From an uncultured Clostridium sp. (GTDB lineage: Bacteria > Bacillota > Clostridia > TANB77 > CAG-508): a stretch of 18,644 nucleotides of DNA. The notes beneath the pieces are model-generated. The model saw only the letters and a program-made list of their open reading frames with translations. It did not search any database and was not told the DNA's origin. Positions 1-7,208 of this stretch are shown here, one piece after another (the stretch's first letter is position 1; each line of letters opens with the position of its first letter). The stretch is from positions 1-18,644 of the forward strand of contig CANOPV010000002.1 of the NCBI GenBank assembly GCA_947568605.1. The letters are read 5' to 3'. The position numbers and the translations under genes were made by a program.

Positions 1-40
1 ACAAAAAAATATAAAAATCCACGAAAATGTGTCTAAAAAC

Positions 41-81
41 TTGACATAGATCCACCTCGCTTATGAACAATATAAGAGAGG
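41..81 (+). promoter_or_regulatory. Possible -35 box and inverted repeat over the first ribosome binding site
   Basis: TTGACA at 41-46 is a consensus -35 hexamer. The best -10 candidate, TATGAA at 62-67, has a short 15-base spacer, so the promoter is uncertain. An inverted repeat CCTCGCTTAT (55-64) / ATAAGAGAGG (72-81) pairs at 9 of 10 positions around a 7-base loop. Its right arm contains the purine-rich ribosome binding site that sits directly against the ATG at 83. In RNA this hairpin would hide that site; in DNA it could be an operator. Confidence 0.4.
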
Positions 82-82
82 A

Positions 83-406
83 ATGACACCACCATTTTAT
101 AATGAAGTAGCAAAGATAAATCAATTTTTAGAGGGAAAAAAGACAGTTACTCTATTATTTAATAAAGGATATGAAAAACAAGTACCTGCTCAAATTGCTC
201 AAATATTAGCGACTAATGGTAAAGAATTTTGGATAAATACTCAAGTGGATAATATGGATATAAGCAATTTAAGAGCTATTAGATATGGAAAGAAAGAATT
301 GCCAATAGATATAGAAAATTTAAAATCATTAGATAAACAGTTAGATGAAATGCTTGCAAATAATGAACAAAATTTAGAGAAAGAGGAATTAGAAATTGAA
401 AGTTAA
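83..406 (+). CDS. Small hypothetical protein, first gene of the sortase-terminated operon
   Basis: This is a 107-residue protein that I do not recognise. It has no signal peptide or membrane segment. The first 75 residues look like a small mixed alpha/beta domain, and the last 30 are acidic and helical. The ATG is preceded by AGAGAGGA with almost no spacing, which is unusual. A 7-codon frame starting at 63 ends in TGA overlapping this ATG, so translational coupling is possible. The reading frame stays open upstream to a TAG at 47-49 and those 11 codons look protein-like, so the gene could also be a 5'-shortened version of a longer one. The next gene overlaps its end by 11 bases, indicating co-transcription. 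Confidence 0.7.
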   Translation: MTPPFYNEVAKINQFLEGKKTVTLLFNKGYEKQVPAQIAQILATNGKEFWINTQVDNMDISNLRAIRYGKKELPIDIENLKSLDKQLDEMLANNEQNLEKEELEIES

Positions 407-1289
407 TAAATCACAAGAAATAAATACAATATCAGATCGTATAAAGCAAGCTGTATGGAATGGCGAAATTAAAGATTCAAAAGGTTATATTGTAGATTTA
501 AGTAATATAAAAAATACAATGGAAATAACAGCAACTATTGAAGAACCGATACACGAATCATTTACAACTGAATCACACTTTTATATTGAAAAAGATAAGG
601 TTGATATTGAAACAGCTATTGATAAATATGAAGAAATGAAAAATCCATATATATTTAATCTTATAGAATATAATAATCTATTAAAATTACCAGAAGAAAC
701 ACAAAAAATGTTTTTAGGTAGTTTGTTAGATATAGAAACAAGAATTGCAAATACAGAAAACAAGGAAATCAAATCAGATGATTTAAGAGTTAGACTGTTT
801 AAAAAAGAAAATGAAAAGAAAAGATTATACTTAGAAAAAGAAAATACAGAAAAAGAGTATATGGAACTATCTAAAAAGAAAGATGAAAATACTAAAAATA
901 TCAATAAATATGTAGAAATATTAAAAAGAAATAGTGAAATGTTTAGACCAATAAATATATTAAATAGAATATTTTCAAAGCAAGAAACAGAAGAACAAAA
1001 TAAATATTATAAAAGTGAAGCTGTTAAATTGGAAAAAGAAAATATAAAAAATACAGAATTAATATTTGAAAAAATGTTTTATAAAAATGAATTAAATAAA
1101 CAGATTCAAAGTATAGAAAAAGAAGTTGATAAATTACGAGAACAATACAAATTAGAAGATGAAGCAAAAGAGAAAGAAACGGATATGTTAAAAGAAAAAA
1201 ATATGTTGTTTAAAGTATTTGGAATAGATGTTGAAAATGAATCTATAAAAGAAAATGAAATACAGATTGAACAAGAAAGTGAAGTATAA
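396..1289 (+). CDS. Coiled-coil hypothetical protein
   Basis: This 297-residue cytoplasmic protein is rich in Lys and Glu. Residues 1-120 look globular. Residues about 125-180 and 200-270 are long charged heptad-like helices, interrupted by a short hydrophobic piece at 183-194. No enzyme motif is visible. The start is TTG at 396, chosen because AGAGGA lies eight bases upstream at 382-387. It overlaps the end of the previous gene by 11 bases. It may be a structural or scaffold protein of the element, but its function is unknown. Confidence 0.7.
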   Translation: MKVNKSQEINTISDRIKQAVWNGEIKDSKGYIVDLSNIKNTMEITATIEEPIHESFTTESHFYIEKDKVDIETAIDKYEEMKNPYIFNLIEYNNLLKLPEETQKMFLGSLLDIETRIANTENKEIKSDDLRVRLFKKENEKKRLYLEKENTEKEYMELSKKKDENTKNINKYVEILKRNSEMFRPINILNRIFSKQETEEQNKYYKSEAVKLEKENIKNTELIFEKMFYKNELNKQIQSIEKEVDKLREQYKLEDEAKEKETDMLKEKNMLFKVFGIDVENESIKENEIQIEQESEV

Positions 1290-1290
1290 A

Positions 1291-2121
1291 ATGGACAATG
1301 TAGACTTTTATTTAGAAGATTTAAAAAGCAAATTTAATAAAATTGATTTCAATAAATATTATTTAAGTTATTCTGGTGGAAAGGATAGCCACTTTCTGTA
1401 TTGGTTTATAAAGGAATATTTAAAAGATGATAAAATTCAAATTGTTGGTATAAACACCTATATGGAACACCACGAAATTTTAAAAAGAATATATAATAAT
1501 TGTGATGTGGTTTTATACCCTAAATTAAAGCCATTAGAAATTAAAGAGAAATATGGAATACCTTGTTTCTCTAAGTGGCAAGACGATATGATATGTCGCT
1601 ATCAGAACGGAAGTCGTAGACCATATCTTATAGAAAGAGTTACAGGAATACATAAAGACACAGGAGAAAAAGTTATTGGACGTTTTAAACTAAATAACAC
1701 AGCTAGAGAGAAATTATTAGATGGTTCTTTGCATAAAATTAGTCCAAAATGCTGTGAATATTTAAAGAAAAAACCAATTAAGGAATTTGAAAAAGAAAGT
1801 GGAAAGAAAGCTATTTTAGGAGTAAGAGCCAATGAAAGTGCATTAAGAAAAGTACAATATACATCTTGTTTTACTAAAAATGGAAAGTTTACACCAATAT
1901 TTGATTTGACAGATGAATTGCTTAATGAAATTTATAGAAAATATAAAATAGAACTACCAAGCCTATACAAATATCTTAAAAGGACAGGTTGTTGTGGTTG
2001 CCCGTATGGCTCTTATAAAGGAGATACACAAAAAGAATTAGCTTTAATAAGTGAAGCACAAAAACAATATGTATATAAAGTTTTTAAAGAAAGTTACGAA
2101 GTGCTTAAAATTAATGTATAG
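1291..2121 (+). CDS. PAPS-reductase-family (PP-loop) protein
   Basis: This 276-residue protein belongs to the PP-loop ATP-pyrophosphatase fold shared by PAPS reductases (COG0175-like). The signature SGGKDS is at residues 28-33 after a short hydrophobic strand. Six further cysteines, Cys154/155, Cys193 and the GCCGCP cluster (234, 235, 237), could hold an Fe-S cluster or zinc; that is inferred. The family typically adenylates or reduces sulfur-containing or nucleic-acid substrates, and phage and mobile-element members have mostly unknown targets. I chose ATG 1291 because an alternative ATG at 1255 would overlap the previous gene by 35 bases and add 12 residues encoded by that gene's 3' end; neither start has a strong SD. 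GAGGAG overlapping its stop codon serves the next gene. Dissimilatory sulfate metabolism is unlikely, as no partner genes are present. Confidence 0.88.
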   Translation: MDNVDFYLEDLKSKFNKIDFNKYYLSYSGGKDSHFLYWFIKEYLKDDKIQIVGINTYMEHHEILKRIYNNCDVVLYPKLKPLEIKEKYGIPCFSKWQDDMICRYQNGSRRPYLIERVTGIHKDTGEKVIGRFKLNNTAREKLLDGSLHKISPKCCEYLKKKPIKEFEKESGKKAILGVRANESALRKVQYTSCFTKNGKFTPIFDLTDELLNEIYRKYKIELPSLYKYLKRTGCCGCPYGSYKGDTQKELALISEAQKQYVYKVFKESYEVLKINV

Positions 2122-2132
2122 AGGAGAACGTT

Positions 2133-2639
2133 GTGAAAAAATTTATTATTAATAAGATACAATATTTATATAAACATATAAAATCTAAAATAGAAAGTAT
2201 AGAAGAAGAAAAACAAGAATTGTCAGGAAATACAATAGAAAATACTATTGATAAACTTAATCTATCAGAAACATTTGATATAAGTAGAATTAGATATGAT
2301 TATGGTATTAAGTTAAAAAATGATAATTTGGTAAAAGTAAATAGCAAATTATTAGAAATAGACAAAGATGGTAATTTGTATTTCTTAAACGATAATCCAA
2401 AAGAAAAAATCGAAGTTGGTAAAGTTGAAGATTGTCTATATGAATTTGATTTATATAATGAAGAATGGAAAAAGGCTGATATTGTTCGTATATTAAGTTG
2501 TACCAATTTTGTTATAAAAGGTAGTAAACTAAAAGAAATAAGCAAAGCTATTTTAGAAAATAGAGGACTGGAATTTTATACAAGTATTAATAAGAATAAA
2601 AATAATATAAAATTTGGAGGTTTGAGCATATATGAGTAA
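2133..2639 (+). CDS. Hypothetical protein, 168 residues
   Basis: I do not recognise this protein. Residues 1-60 are basic then acidic and helical; residues 65-160 appear to be mainly beta with alternating charged and hydrophobic stretches. There is no signal peptide or membrane span. It starts with GTG at 2133, supported by GAGGAGA at 2121-2127, which overlaps the stop codon of the PP-loop gene, so translation is probably coupled. Its 3' end overlaps the next gene by 8 bases. It could be a partner of the PP-loop protein upstream, by position only. Confidence 0.65.
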   Translation: MKKFIINKIQYLYKHIKSKIESIEEEKQELSGNTIENTIDKLNLSETFDISRIRYDYGIKLKNDNLVKVNSKLLEIDKDGNLYFLNDNPKEKIEVGKVEDCLYEFDLYNEEWKKADIVRILSCTNFVIKGSKLKEISKAILENRGLEFYTSINKNKNNIKFGGLSIYE

Positions 2640-2982
2640 TAATTTGACTATTGAAAATATAAAGAAAGAAGTAGATGGCAGAAATATAATAGATGTTAAA
2701 CTAAAAGATATGGTAGAACTTTTAAATAAGTTTAAAGAAGATTTGGGAAATCCCTATTTAACAGAAGAAAAAACATTAGAAGAATGTAATAGCGTAGTAT
2801 TTAATCCATTAATGGAAGAATATATGGGATATAGAAAAGCATATATACAAAAGGCAATTAGCAAAGAAGAGTTTGAAAATCTAGTAGAATCATTTGTAAA
2901 ACAGGACCAATTTATGAACTTATATGAAAAAGCAATTGTTGTAAGTAAATCAGAAGCAGAAAGCGAGGAAATAGCAAAATGA
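2632..2982 (+). CDS. Small acidic helical hypothetical protein
   Basis: This 116-residue protein is acidic and appears almost entirely helical, with no membrane segment, cysteine pair or catalytic motif. A strong GGAGG at about 2615-2620 supports the ATG at 2632. It ends in TGA within an ATGA overlap with the next ATG (2979), the classic arrangement for termination-reinitiation coupling. This is also one of two places in the window where TGA clearly serves as an ordinary stop. Function unknown. Confidence 0.65.
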   Translation: MSNNLTIENIKKEVDGRNIIDVKLKDMVELLNKFKEDLGNPYLTEEKTLEECNSVVFNPLMEEYMGYRKAYIQKAISKEEFENLVESFVKQDQFMNLYEKAIVVSKSEAESEEIAK

Positions 2983-3515
2983 GTATAATGCAAGATTTTG
3001 AAGAATCAAGAAAAATGATCGGAGCTGAAAAATATGACGCAATAGAAAAGTATCTTAACGAAGTTTGCCCTAAAAGCAATTATGATAAGTATAATAAAGA
3101 ATTAAATAGTTTAATTAATATACCATCAGATGAATGGCTAAAGAAAAAGGAAGAATTAGAAGAAAAATATGGAATAATTTTTTTAGATGATATTTTATAT
3201 AAAACAGAAGAATGGGATAAATTTGAAACTTGGTATAATGAAAAAAGTAAGACATATATAATTGAACTATGGGAAAATAACGCTGATAGAAATGATGGAT
3301 TTGGTCAAATTGAAGCAGATGATATAAAAGATTTAGGACAAGCTATAAAAAAAGCAAAAGAAATATTTGAAACAACGGAATGTGTATCTATTGAAGTACA
3401 AAATTATATTAGTAGAGAAGCGTTATATTTTAGAGATAAGGTAAATGAAAAATACTTTTTTGTTAAAGAAAATGTGAAAACGGAGGAAGAAGAATTAAAT
3501 GAACCAGGAGAATAA
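2979..3515 (+). CDS. Hypothetical protein, 178 residues
   Basis: The N-terminal half (1-75) is helical and charged. The C-terminal half (about 85-160) is an alpha/beta unit that begins with a strand, has an Asn-Asp-Gly-Phe-Gly turn, then a helix with an Ala-Lys repeat and a second strand containing SIEVQNYISR. This layout recalls the small domains that accompany polyvalent proteins of conjugative elements, but I cannot assign a named family. Start and upstream stop overlap as ATGA. Its end overlaps the next gene by 17 bases. Confidence 0.62.
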   Translation: MSIMQDFEESRKMIGAEKYDAIEKYLNEVCPKSNYDKYNKELNSLINIPSDEWLKKKEELEEKYGIIFLDDILYKTEEWDKFETWYNEKSKTYIIELWENNADRNDGFGQIEADDIKDLGQAIKKAKEIFETTECVSIEVQNYISREALYFRDKVNEKYFFVKENVKTEEEELNEPGE

Positions 3516-4317
3516 AAATAAAAAAGAACAAGCCTTACAAGATATACAAAAATTAGATAAAATATACTCAATATTAGTTAATACAAAATTTAATGATCAG
3601 AATTTATATATATTGACAGATAAAATATCTGATGTAGTAAATAAAGAAATTAGCAATAAAATGACCAAAAATAATATTTCTCATCAAGAATACGAAGAAG
3701 CAATTGATAAAAGCCATATTGTCGAAATGAATAAAGATGAAATGATTCGTTTTTATGCAGATAAAATAGTATATGATTGTATTACTGACTGTTCTGAAAA
3801 TAATAGAATATTTAGTGTTGATGAATATACAAATAATGACTTTATAATTAAAAATTTTGCTGAAATTGTAAAAAGAATCAATTTAGATGAGAGAGTAAGC
3901 GATTTAGAAGTTGATAGTGATAAGAAAGAAATTGATATGGTTTTTTATTTAGACTATTGTCCTCATTACTTTCAAGAAGATTTGGATATAGATGATGACA
4001 ATAGATGTAGATATATAGAAAATTTTAAAAATTATATAAATCATTATACTGAAATGCGTCCTGATAAATGGATTAGAACTAATACAAGGGAATTAATTCG
4101 TGATTTTATCAATATCGAGCGTGAAAACGAAGATACTGAATTAATGTATAATGTATTAAACGAAGAATTATATAATTGTGGATTTGTTGAAAAATATTTA
4201 GATGGATATACTGTTACAATAAATGCTGACAATATAGATGAACTAATTAACCAGTTAGACGAGCGAATTAATGAACTAAAAAAGACATTAGAAGAGGGAG
4301 AAATTGAAAATGAATAA
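3499..4317 (+). CDS. Acidic hypothetical protein, 272 residues
   Basis: I do not recognise this protein. It is strongly acidic, with an Asp-rich stretch near residues 158-170 and Lys/Glu-rich helices at both ends. There is no signal peptide or membrane span. GGAGGA at 3482-3487 supports the ATG at 3499, and the preceding gene overlaps by 17 bases. The acidic charge could fit a DNA-mimic or nucleic-acid-process inhibitor, but that is speculation from composition alone. Confidence 0.65.
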   Translation: MNQENKNKKEQALQDIQKLDKIYSILVNTKFNDQNLYILTDKISDVVNKEISNKMTKNNISHQEYEEAIDKSHIVEMNKDEMIRFYADKIVYDCITDCSENNRIFSVDEYTNNDFIIKNFAEIVKRINLDERVSDLEVDSDKKEIDMVFYLDYCPHYFQEDLDIDDDNRCRYIENFKNYINHYTEMRPDKWIRTNTRELIRDFINIERENEDTELMYNVLNEELYNCGFVEKYLDGYTVTINADNIDELINQLDERINELKKTLEEGEIENE

Positions 4318-5521
4318 TATATTAGATATTCTGGAGAAAAGATTAAATAGTTTAAATTGGATTACAAGCGTAAAAAATGTTCAAAATATGCTAAAAGTAA
4401 CAACACAAGAAGGAATAGAATATATTTGTAAAGCAGAACATAAAGAAAATGAAACAATAATCATAGTAAAAGATTGTGCCTTAAATTTTTGTTATGAAAA
4501 TAAATTCTCTAATAGTATGACAACTGATGACTTTTATAGAGATTTTATTGTGGTAGGAACTGAAGCAGAAATATTAAAAAATGAAATATGTTTAAAATCG
4601 TTTAAAAAAGGATTAACAGATTTTAAGGAGAAAAATCAAGTATTTAATTTGGATTCAATATTAGATACAAGTGTATGTGAACAATATAAAAAAGATAATA
4701 AAATCGCTATTCTTGCTGAATATTTATGGAATAAAGGATATGAATTTTCAAGTAAATATCCTTATCCTGAAGAAGTTGACAAGCAGTACAATTATATTGC
4801 AGAAAGAACAAATAATATTTCATCAGTTTTAGAATTAAGAAAATTTATGGAGAAGAATCCAGATATTAATACTTATTTAGATGAGAAAGAAATATCAGAA
4901 GATATAGATTCTTTAAATACTTTTAGAGAAATAGAGTATTCGTATAAAAATATAGTAGCAAAAACTTATATAAGTATTGGAAGATTAAATGAAAAAATTT
5001 TAGTTTTTGATACAGAGGGAATAAATGAAGTTGCTAATTGTCATATTGAAGATTATAAAGATGTATATAAAAGTAAATTAATAGAAGTAATGTTCAAAGA
5101 GATAGAAATATGTAAAGACTTAAATAAGAAAATGAAATTAATACAACTATTAAAACCAGGAGAAGGAATAGATTTTGATATATGTGATAATATATATGAT
5201 TTTGAAGTTGCATTTGTAATGAATGACGAAGAGCCAAAAGATAATTATGATAAATATTTGAGATATTTAGCCGAAAATTTAGATGTCATAAATGTGAAAA
5301 ATAAAGCAGGTAATATTGTTGTAGATTTAGATAAATATGTTCGAGAAAATATAAAAATGTTTGTAGAACTATTTGAAGATGATGATATTGAAAATAATAT
5401 AGATAGAACTATGACTATGATTAGTGGTAATTCAAGTGAAACAGTATATAAAAAAGCTTTGGAATATTTAGGAGTAAATACTATAGAAGAGGAGAAAGAA
5501 GAAAATGAGCAAGAAAAATAA
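4310..5521 (+). CDS. Hypothetical protein, about 403 residues
   Basis: This large soluble protein has no family I recognise. It has an N-terminal mixed alpha/beta part (1-110), a charged helical middle and a C-terminal acidic part (about 270-403) ending in a Glu-rich tail. The start is taken as ATG 4310, about nine bases after GAGGGAG; a TTG at 4304 in the same frame would add two residues. It overlaps the preceding gene by 8 bases and the sortase gene by 17, so it belongs to the same transcript. The tight linkage to the sortase is notable because nothing in it suggests export. Confidence 0.65.
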   Translation: MNNILDILEKRLNSLNWITSVKNVQNMLKVTTQEGIEYICKAEHKENETIIIVKDCALNFCYENKFSNSMTTDDFYRDFIVVGTEAEILKNEICLKSFKKGLTDFKEKNQVFNLDSILDTSVCEQYKKDNKIAILAEYLWNKGYEFSSKYPYPEEVDKQYNYIAERTNNISSVLELRKFMEKNPDINTYLDEKEISEDIDSLNTFREIEYSYKNIVAKTYISIGRLNEKILVFDTEGINEVANCHIEDYKDVYKSKLIEVMFKEIEICKDLNKKMKLIQLLKPGEGIDFDICDNIYDFEVAFVMNDEEPKDNYDKYLRYLAENLDVINVKNKAGNIVVDLDKYVRENIKMFVELFEDDDIENNIDRTMTMISGNSSETVYKKALEYLGVNTIEEEKEENEQEK

Positions 5522-6068
5522 AATAATTATAATATTAAGTATATTAGTTATATTGTTATTTGGAATGGTTATAATTTTTAATTATAATAAAACAAAGACA
5601 ATTGATACAAATAATGGTTCTGAAATTAGTCAAGATGATACAAATAACAATGAAGAAACAAAAAATTATGAAATAAAAGATTTAGGAACAATTGAATGTG
5701 AAAAGATAGAGTTAAATGCTCCAATAAAAGAAACAACGAATTTAGATGTATTAGAAACTGCAGTAGGACATTTTGAAGACACAGCAATTTTTAATGGAAA
5801 TGTTTGTTTAGCAGGGCATAATTCTGGAATAAATAAAAACGGCGAAGACATTGGATTCTTTAAAAGATTAAACGAATTGGAAATAGGGGATCAAATAATA
5901 TATCATCATACATTTGGAGAATATATTTATAAAGTTTCTGAAATAAAAGAAATTGAAGAAACAGATTTTTCTGTATTAGAGCCATCATCAACTGATAAGC
6001 TAACCTTAATAACTTGTGTGAAAGGTCAAAAGAAATTGAGATTGTGTGTAATTTGTGATAGAATTTAA
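5505..6068 (+). CDS. Membrane-anchored sortase (class D/E-like)
   Basis: Sortases cleave LPxTG-type signals of exported proteins and attach them to the cell wall or to pilin subunits. This 187-residue protein has an N-terminal membrane anchor (residues 6-26), a polar linker to about 55 and a sortase barrel. All three catalytic residues are visible: His105 in LAGHNSG, Cys171 in TLITC and Arg179 in LRLCV. There is no C-terminal membrane helix, which argues against a pilus class C enzyme; the short barrel fits class D or E. The ATG follows GAGGAG. It ends the operon that starts near 83. The likely substrate in the window is the LPRTG adhesin 5.7 kb downstream. No clear terminator follows. Confidence 0.93.
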   Translation: MSKKNKIIIILSILVILLFGMVIIFNYNKTKTIDTNNGSEISQDDTNNNEETKNYEIKDLGTIECEKIELNAPIKETTNLDVLETAVGHFEDTAIFNGNVCLAGHNSGINKNGEDIGFFKRLNELEIGDQIIYHHTFGEYIYKVSEIKEIEETDFSVLEPSSTDKLTLITCVKGQKKLRLCVICDRI

Positions 6069-6160
6069 AAAAAGATGGAAATTTTATGCACTTACAATAT
6101 AGAAAAGACAATAAGGAAAATTAATTAGGATATATTGAAGATGAAAGATTAGAATTTTAA
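6062..6160 (+). pseudogene. Possible small gene remnant with an internal TAA
   Basis: Between the sortase stop and the next promoter one frame reads 20 residues, a TAA at 6122-6124, then 11 more residues before a double TAA. Both halves look protein-like (HLQYRKDNKEN and LGYIEDERLEF), as if one codon had mutated to a stop. There is no convincing ribosome binding site or start. It may be a decayed fragment or simply chance coding-like sequence in AT-rich DNA. Confidence 0.18.
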
Positions 6161-6179
6161 TAAAATTTATGTAAATCCA

Positions 6180-6208
6180 TTTATTTTTCTTACAAAATAT
6201 GGTATAAT
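6180..6208 (+). promoter_or_regulatory. Extended -10 promoter for the 6232 gene
   Basis: A consensus TATAAT at 6203-6208 is preceded by TGG, giving an extended -10 element. The -35 region 17 bases upstream (TTTATT) is weak, which is common when the extended -10 is present. The expected start near 6215 leaves a short leader with GAGGTG before the ATG. Confidence 0.65.
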
Positions 6209-6231
6209 ACCTAAAAAAGTGAGGTGTTTTA

Positions 6232-6705
6232 ATGAATAGAACCAAAAGTATTTATCAAACGCTGAACGAAAGAGAAAAATATATTTTAGAAAAACTTGAA
6301 ATAAGAGAAGAGGATTTAAAGCCTGAAAACATAAAAGATGTACTGTGTGTTATGCTAAGAATGACAAAGAGAATATCAGAATTGCCTATTACTAATGAAC
6401 AAGTCATTTCAGCATTAAAAAATTATGAAGAATCATATGATACTTTTTTTAAAAATGTTAAAATTATATTTACAGAAAATGATTATCCTGATGTAAAGAT
6501 AAATGTTTTTAGAACTTTAAAAGATGAAAATAAAAGTATTATTGAAATGCTTGGAGTTAAACTGGAAGACAGAGAAATTACAAGCAAGGAATATGCTGAA
6601 AGTTTAAATATTTTAGTAAATAAGTTACTTATAAAATTTGGAACTGGAATTAAGCAAAGGGAATGTTATAAGTTAATTGAAAAAATTGCAGACTGTTTAG
6701 AATAA
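6232..6705 (+). CDS. Hypothetical helical protein, 157 residues
   Basis: I do not recognise this cytoplasmic protein. It appears all helical, with a charged N-terminus, a central segment around residues 60-100 and a C-terminal helical bundle. It has no membrane span and no catalytic motif. GAGGTG at about 6221-6226 supports the ATG. It has its own promoter and is followed by an intrinsic terminator, so it is a single-gene transcript, unlike its operonic neighbours. A small regulator or an immunity protein would fit the isolation, but there is no recognisable helix-turn-helix. Confidence 0.68.
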   Translation: MNRTKSIYQTLNEREKYILEKLEIREEDLKPENIKDVLCVMLRMTKRISELPITNEQVISALKNYEESYDTFFKNVKIIFTENDYPDVKINVFRTLKDENKSIIEMLGVKLEDREITSKEYAESLNILVNKLLIKFGTGIKQRECYKLIEKIADCLE

Positions 6706-6731
6706 TAAGAAATTATTTTTTAGAAATAATA

Positions 6732-6765
6732 ATGCAAGATGTAAAATAGCATTTTGCATTTTTAT
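6732..6765 (+). terminator. Intrinsic terminator after the 6232 gene
   Basis: ATGCAAGATG (6732-6741) and CATTTTGCAT (6750-6759) form a 10-base-pair RNA stem with one G-U pair and an 8-base loop. It is followed directly by a T-rich tract (TTTTATTTTT). Confidence 0.8.
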
Positions 6766-6784
6766 TTTTACATTTTTGAATAAG

Positions 6785-6813
6785 TTGTAATAATGAAGCT
6801 TATATGCTATAAT
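6785..6813 (+). promoter_or_regulatory. Strong extended -10 promoter for the 6848 transcript
   Basis: TTGTAA at 6785-6790, a 17-base spacer and a perfect TATAAT at 6808-6813 preceded by TGC make a good sigma-A promoter with an extended -10. It lies just after a terminator and 35 bases before the ATG. It probably drives the small membrane protein, and perhaps the IbrA-like gene behind it. Confidence 0.75.
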
Positions 6814-6847
6814 GCTTTTATTACATAACTAATTAAGGAGAGATTTT

Positions 6848-7111
6848 ATGGATCAATATACATATTTTATTTTAGGTATAATATTGGGATTATCAATTGC
6901 AGTATATTTCTTTTTAAACAGAGAAGAGAAAATTGAAAAAACTATAAAACTTAATCAAAAAATATTTTCAAGTAAAAAATTGGATAATACAATGGAAAAT
7001 GTAGTAGATAGAATAAGAAATAAAGTAGGAGAGCTAAAAAGAGATTTAACTGAAGAAGAAAAGAACGAGATAATAGAACAATGTTATAAAGAAAAATTTA
7101 ATATTCAATAA
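6848..7111 (+). CDS. Small single-span membrane protein
   Basis: This is an 87-residue protein with one N-terminal membrane helix (about residues 5-23) and a charged, helical cytoplasmic tail from about 25. It resembles small bitopic proteins in general layout only; I cannot assign a family. A good SD (AAGGAGAG) precedes the ATG, and a strong promoter lies upstream. No clear terminator separates it from the IbrA-like gene 97 bases downstream. Confidence 0.65.
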   Translation: MDQYTYFILGIILGLSIAVYFFLNREEKIEKTIKLNQKIFSSKKLDNTMENVVDRIRNKVGELKRDLTEEEKNEIIEQCYKEKFNIQ

Positions 7112-7128
7112 GATTCTTTTTTTAATCA

Positions 7129-7141
7129 TAACATAATGTTA
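7129..7141. promoter_or_regulatory. 13-base palindrome upstream of the IbrA-like gene
   Basis: TAACATAATGTTA is a perfect inverted repeat with 6-base arms around one central A. It lies 68 bases before the ATG of the PP-loop gene in a short intergenic gap. Its size and symmetry fit a repressor operator, but no matching -35/-10 pair is clear and the palindrome is AT-rich, so chance is possible. Confidence 0.3.
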
Positions 7142-7208
7142 AATTTTTAATATATTATAAATGAGATAAAAGGATAAATAGTAATATTACATATAAAGGA
7201 ATAATTTA

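Noticed and set aside
581..904. Reverse-strand open frames, e.g. 581-904, 7554-7817 and 14004-14195
   Set aside because: They lie opposite well-supported plus-strand genes, have low-complexity Phe/Leu/Ser-rich translations typical of AT-rich antisense, and lack ribosome binding sites.
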